Source: Actinomycetes bacterium (lineage in GTDB: Bacteria; Actinomycetota; Acidimicrobiia; Acidimicrobiales; RAAP-2). Taken from it: a stretch of 57,216 nucleotides of DNA. The stretch lies in NCBI GenBank assembly GCA_021849765.1, contig JAJZSM010000001.1, positions 1 to 57,216 on the forward strand, in the 5' to 3' direction. The translations under genes and the position numbers were made by a program. A model generated the notes under the pieces. It worked only from the letters and a program-made list of their open reading frames with translations, made no database searches and had not been told where the DNA came from. Positions 54,047 to 57,216 of this stretch are shown one piece after another (the stretch's first letter is position 1; each line of letters opens with the position of its first letter).

Positions 54047-55972
54047 GTGATACTTCCGTCGATCGAGAGTCCGGCAGACCTGAAGGGCCTCTCCTACGAC
54101 CAGCTCTACGAGTTGAGCGGCGAAATCCGGAACTTCATCATCGAGACGGTGACCACCACGGGCGGGCACCTCGGATCGAACCTCGGCGTGGTGGAGCTGA
54201 CTATCGCGCTGCACCGAGTCTTTGACTCGCCCAACGACATCTTGCTCTGGGACACTGGCCACCAGGCCTACGTGCACAAGCTGCTGACCGGTAGGCGCTA
54301 CGGCTTCAAGCACCTGCGCCAGCGCGACGGAATCTCGGGCTACCCCAACCGCTCCGAGAGTCCCCACGACTGGATCGAATCGTCGCACGCTTCGACCGCC
54401 CTCTCCTACGCTCACGGACTGTCCGTCGCGATGGAGCAGCGCAAGGAGCTCATCGGCCACGGCGGCAAACGGCACATCGTCGCCGTCGTCGGCGACGGAT
54501 CGCTCACCGGCGGCATGGCCTACGAGGCACTGAACAACCTCGGCCACTCCAACCAGCGCGTCGTCATCATCTTCAACGACAACGGACGAAGCTATGCGCC
54601 GACCATCTCCAAGCTCTCCGAGTCGCTCACGAACCTGCGCCTCAATCGGACGTACCTGACCATGCGCGACCGGCTGCGCCGGTTGGTTCCCCACCTGCCC
54701 CGAGTGGGCAAGGCGGCCTACCGAGGGATCGACGGGTTCACCTCGGTCGTCCGCGAGTTCGTGACGCCGCACACGTTCTTCGAGAACCTCGGCGTCCGCT
54801 ACGTTGGGCCGATCGACGGGCACAACATCGAATCCCTCGAGACGACGATCCGCAGCGCCGCGAAGTGGGATGGGCCGATCCTGATTCACGTCATGACCCA
54901 GAAGGGTCGAGGCTATGAACCGGCGGTCACCGACGACCTACGGATGCACGACTTCAAACTGCCACCTCGACTGAACGACGAGGAGGTGCCGCCGCAGTCC
55001 TTCACCGAGGCGTTCAGTAACGCGCTCGTGACTCTCGCCGGGGTCGACGACCGCATCGTCGCCATCACCGCCGCGATGGCCGGGCCAACCGGGCTCATGC
55101 AGTTCCAGGAGCGGTTCCCCGAGCGGTTCTTTGACGTCGGGATCGCCGAGCAGCACGCGGTTACGGCCGCGGCCGGTATGGCGATGGGCGGGCTCAAGCC
55201 CGTGGTGGCGGTGTACTCCACGTTCTTCAGCCGCGCCTTCGACCAGGCACACCTCGACGTCGGCCTGCTGAACCTCCCGGTCGTCTTCGTCTTCGACCGA
55301 GCGGGGATCACCGGCGACGATGGCCCGAGTCACCACGGACTCCTCGACATCGCCCTGTGTCTCGCGATCCCCAACGTGACCATCTTCGCGCCCTCGAGCG
55401 CCGAGGAGGTTCCCGGGATGCTCGCGACCGCGCTCTCGATGTCGACGCCCACGGCCCTTCGCTTCCCCAAGACGCTCCCCCAACCCTTTGACGGCGCGAT
55501 CGGCAGCGGCCTCCAGGCACGAGAAGTGCTGCGCGGCGACGGGTCGCTGTGCGTGCTCGCCGTCGGCAAGATGGCACCCAGTGCCATGGCGGCGATCGCC
55601 GCCATGGGGTCAAGCCGCGGTCGCGTGACCCTCTACGACGTGCGCGTCCTGCCACCGGACCCGTCGATGATCGATGACGCGCTGGCTCACGAGCGCATCA
55701 TCACCGTGGAGGACGGCACCCGCCACGGCGGCGCTGGCACGCTGATGGTCGCCGCCGTGCGTGATCGTGCCCAAGAGCTCGGGCAGTCGTTTCCCACGAC
55801 GAGGATTCTTGGCGTGCCGCGCGCCTTCCTCGAGCACCACCGACCGGATCTCCTGCTCGCCGAGCTGGGTCTCGACCCGGCCGGACTGACCGAAGCCTTC
55901 ACGCGAATGCTCGACGACAAGCCCGAGTTCCCCCGGCCGCTGCCCGAGGCGCCGCACTCGAAGTACTTGTAA
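54047..55972 (+). CDS. dxs: 1-deoxy-D-xylulose-5-phosphate synthase
   Basis: A 641-residue ThDP enzyme catalysing the first step of the MEP isoprenoid pathway (pyruvate plus glyceraldehyde 3-phosphate). GGHLGSNLGVVELTIALH, WDTGHQAYVHKLLTGR, the ThDP site VVGDGSLTGGMAYEALNN, FFDVGIAEQHAVTAAAGMA with the catalytic Glu, and DRAGITGDDGPSHHG are all intact. Length is normal. GTG 54047 has TAGTCT 6 nt before it, so it is leaderless; the start at the conserved N-terminus supports this. A C17 run lies just upstream of the promoter. Confidence 0.96.
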   Translation: MILPSIESPADLKGLSYDQLYELSGEIRNFIIETVTTTGGHLGSNLGVVELTIALHRVFDSPNDILLWDTGHQAYVHKLLTGRRYGFKHLRQRDGISGYPNRSESPHDWIESSHASTALSYAHGLSVAMEQRKELIGHGGKRHIVAVVGDGSLTGGMAYEALNNLGHSNQRVVIIFNDNGRSYAPTISKLSESLTNLRLNRTYLTMRDRLRRLVPHLPRVGKAAYRGIDGFTSVVREFVTPHTFFENLGVRYVGPIDGHNIESLETTIRSAAKWDGPILIHVMTQKGRGYEPAVTDDLRMHDFKLPPRLNDEEVPPQSFTEAFSNALVTLAGVDDRIVAITAAMAGPTGLMQFQERFPERFFDVGIAEQHAVTAAAGMAMGGLKPVVAVYSTFFSRAFDQAHLDVGLLNLPVVFVFDRAGITGDDGPSHHGLLDIALCLAIPNVTIFAPSSAEEVPGMLATALSMSTPTALRFPKTLPQPFDGAIGSGLQAREVLRGDGSLCVLAVGKMAPSAMAAIAAMGSSRGRVTLYDVRVLPPDPSMIDDALAHERIITVEDGTRHGGAGTLMVAAVRDRAQELGQSFPTTRILGVPRAFLEHHRPDLLLAELGLDPAGLTEAFTRMLDDKPEFPRPLPEAPHSKYL

Positions 55973-55992
55973 CCGCCGACGCCGTCTCCAGA

Positions 55993-55998
55993 TACCCT
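55993..55998 (+). promoter_or_regulatory. -10 box for msrB
   Basis: TACCCT, 7 nt before ATG 56006. Confidence 0.5.
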
Positions 55999-56005
55999 GA
56001 GACCC

Positions 56006-56404
56006 ATGTCGTATCTCGTGAACCGATCCGAGTCCGAATGGCGAGCCATGCTCGACCCCGACCGCTACGCCGTCCTGCGTGAAGCCGCGACCGAGCCGCC
56101 CTTTTCGGGGTCGCTGCTCGACGTGGACGACGCTGGCGTCTTCACGTGCGGCGGCTGCGGGCAGCGACTCTTCACCTCGGACCAGAAGTTCGACTCGCAC
56201 TGCGGCTGGCCGAGCTTTGACGCGTGCGAGCCGGGCACCATCGTGGAGCGACCGGATCACTCACTCGGTCGCGTCCGCACCGAGATCCTCTGTGCCGCCT
56301 GCGGCGGGCACCTCGGTCACGTCTTTGACGACGGCCCGACGCCGACTGGCCTTCGCTACTGCGTCAACTCGCTCGCGATCGACTTCGACCCGGACCGCGA
56401 ATAG
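56006..56404 (+). CDS. msrB: Peptide-methionine (R)-S-oxide reductase
   Basis: A 132-residue MsrB that repairs oxidised methionine. The catalytic Cys119 is in GLRYCVNS; a candidate resolving Cys66 is in SHCGWPSF. Structural zinc is bound by Cys48/Cys51 (CGGC) and Cys96/Cys99 (CAAC). HLGHVFDDGP is the conserved loop. It is a stand-alone MsrB, not fused to MsrA. ATG 56006 has a TACCCT box 7 nt upstream. It converges with ftsX with only 4 nt between the stop codons. Confidence 0.95.
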   Translation: MSYLVNRSESEWRAMLDPDRYAVLREAATEPPFSGSLLDVDDAGVFTCGGCGQRLFTSDQKFDSHCGWPSFDACEPGTIVERPDHSLGRVRTEILCAACGGHLGHVFDDGPTPTGLRYCVNSLAIDFDPDRE

Positions 56405-56408
56405 GTCC

Positions 56409-57216
56409 CTAGACGTCTAGGAAGCGGCGGATCGCCAGACCCGAGCCGACCGAGCCGATCACGACGCCCACGATGAGCACCACGAGGTTGGTGCCCACGA
56501 GGGCCGTTGTGTCCAGCTGGAACTCGTTGTGCAGTGGGTACCAGGTATGCAGCGCGGTCACCGCGAGCACGGCCACGAGCGACCCCAGCAGGCCCTGGAT
56601 GAATCCCTCGGTGATGTAGGGGATGCGGATGAACCAGTTGGTCGCCCCCACCAACTTCATCACCGAGACCTCGCGACGCCGGGCGAAGATCGCCATGCGG
56701 ATCGTGTTCAAGATGAGTACCGTGGCCGAGAGCAGCAGCACGCCGGCCAGCGCCAGGAACACGATCTGCAGGATTCGAATCGCGCTGTTCATCTGTCGGA
56801 TCTGCTGCTCGGGCGCGGTGACGTTGTAGACGCCGGGCTCGTTCTTGAACGTCGACATCACGACGAAGGCGTCCGAGGGCACCGTGGGCACGCAACGGAA
56901 CGACGACGGCACGTTCGAGACCGACAGCACCGACCACTCGGACTGGGGCAGGATGCGCTTGGCCTCTTGGTAGTCCTGGGCCTGGGTGTTGAACGTGCAG
57001 TCCTTCACGATGGGCATCGTCGCGAGTTGGCTCCTGACGTTGGCGAGCTGACTCGCGCTCGCGTTGGGCTGCATCCAGACCGTCACCCGGGTTCCCTGCT
57101 CCCACTGTGCAGACGCCTGCGCCGCGCTCTGCTTGAGCAGCAGCGCCGCGCCCACCAGGGACAACGAGACCGCGACGGTCAACACGGCCGCGATCGTCAT
57201 CATCCGGTTGCGCCAG
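56409..57216 (-). CDS. ftsX: Cell division protein FtsX, partial
   Basis: The visible 268 codons are open to the window edge; an internal ATG at 57203 is not the true start, because the frame continues upstream as WRNRMMTIAAVLTVAVSLSLVGAALLL, the usual first membrane segment of FtsX, preceded by a cytoplasmic N-terminus that lies outside. An extracellular loop (about 110 residues, with two cysteines) is followed by three more hydrophobic segments (IVFLALAGVLLLSATVLIL, LLGSLVAVLAVTAL, LVVLIVGVVIGSVGSGLAI). With FtsE it controls peptidoglycan hydrolases during division; ftsE would be upstream, outside the window. Confidence 0.93.
   Translation of the reverse strand, partial: WRNRMMTIAAVLTVAVSLSLVGAALLLKQSAAQASAQWEQGTRVTVWMQPNASASQLANVRSQLATMPIVKDCTFNTQAQDYQEAKRILPQSEWSVLSVSNVPSSFRCVPTVPSDAFVVMSTFKNEPGVYNVTAPEQQIRQMNSAIRILQIVFLALAGVLLLSATVLILNTIRMAIFARRREVSVMKLVGATNWFIRIPYITEGFIQGLLGSLVAVLAVTALHTWYPLHNEFQLDTTALVGTNLVVLIVGVVIGSVGSGLAIRRFLDV

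Noticed and set aside
56408..56421. Palindrome CCTAGACGTCTAGG between msrB and ftsX
   Set aside because: It largely encodes the last codons of FtsX (Leu-Asp-Val-stop) and has no T run, so it is not a convincing terminator or operator.

Overview
This is a GC-rich chromosomal window with dense genes, many 4-8 nt stop/start overlaps and frequent GTG starts, which fits an actinobacterium. Several genes narrow it: a multifunctional 2-oxoglutarate decarboxylase/dehydrogenase (kgd), a CofC guanylyltransferase of coenzyme F420 synthesis, a PafB-PafC fusion, FmdB, and paired peptide-type binding proteins. I infer Actinomycetota, probably the Acidimicrobiia, but no rRNA or other decisive marker is present.

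Layout. 1-2551 (minus): an overlapping operon phzF-like / PNPOx-like / NUDIX / coiled-coil zinc-ribbon-type protein (cut by the window edge). 2592-9822: an EEP-fold phosphodiesterase, two MFS exporters, an MDR reductase, an ArsB-like permease, a radical SAM/SPASM enzyme. A MarR regulator at 9812-10315 overlaps the second exporter. 10853-12429: SRPBCC protein, the tail of an IS3-type transposase, a vapBC pair with a perfect palindromic operator, and tRNA-Val(UAC). 12542-18174: CHAD protein, inositol-monophosphatase-like enzyme, secreted GH3 enzyme, three small proteins of unknown function. 18309-21253: a sigma-like protein, a membrane-anchored Ser/Thr-rich protein and a membrane BTAD-type regulator. 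21215-24665: Ddl, a MurF-type ligase with an added membrane domain, and an alpha/beta hydrolase. 24722-29263: compact UvrD-like helicase, GlcD-like oxidase, ThDP enzyme. 29252-35248 (minus): the kgd operon with a NYN/S1 protein, a FabZ-like dehydratase and xth. 35321-37017: hydrolase and TIGR01777-type epimerase. 37337-46744: a peptide-type ABC importer on both strands (two paralogous binding proteins, fused DppD-DppF ATPase, DppB and DppC), interrupted by a DUF2332 protein. 46804-48184: RNase HII and CofC. 48194-48502: a histone-H1-like Lys/Ala repeat protein. 48805-51107: a convergent TraG-like ATPase and MobF-like relaxase. 51134-53609: PafBC and MoaC. 53695-57216: FmdB, Dxs, MsrB and FtsX (cut by the edge).

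The clearest window-wide signal is a TAnnnT box placed, in most cases, exactly 6 nt before an ATG or GTG. It occurs on both strands at about fifteen starts, and it implies that much of this region is transcribed as leaderless mRNA. Genes inside operons are instead coupled by overlaps, and a minority (binding protein 1, histone-like protein, PafBC, MDR reductase, vapB) have Shine-Dalgarno sites.

The most unusual loci are the stripped-down relaxase/TraG pair beside a histone-like gene, the sigma-like/anchored/BTAD trio, the NYN-linker-S1 protein, the membrane-fused MurF next to Ddl, and a run of 17 C just upstream of the dxs promoter.
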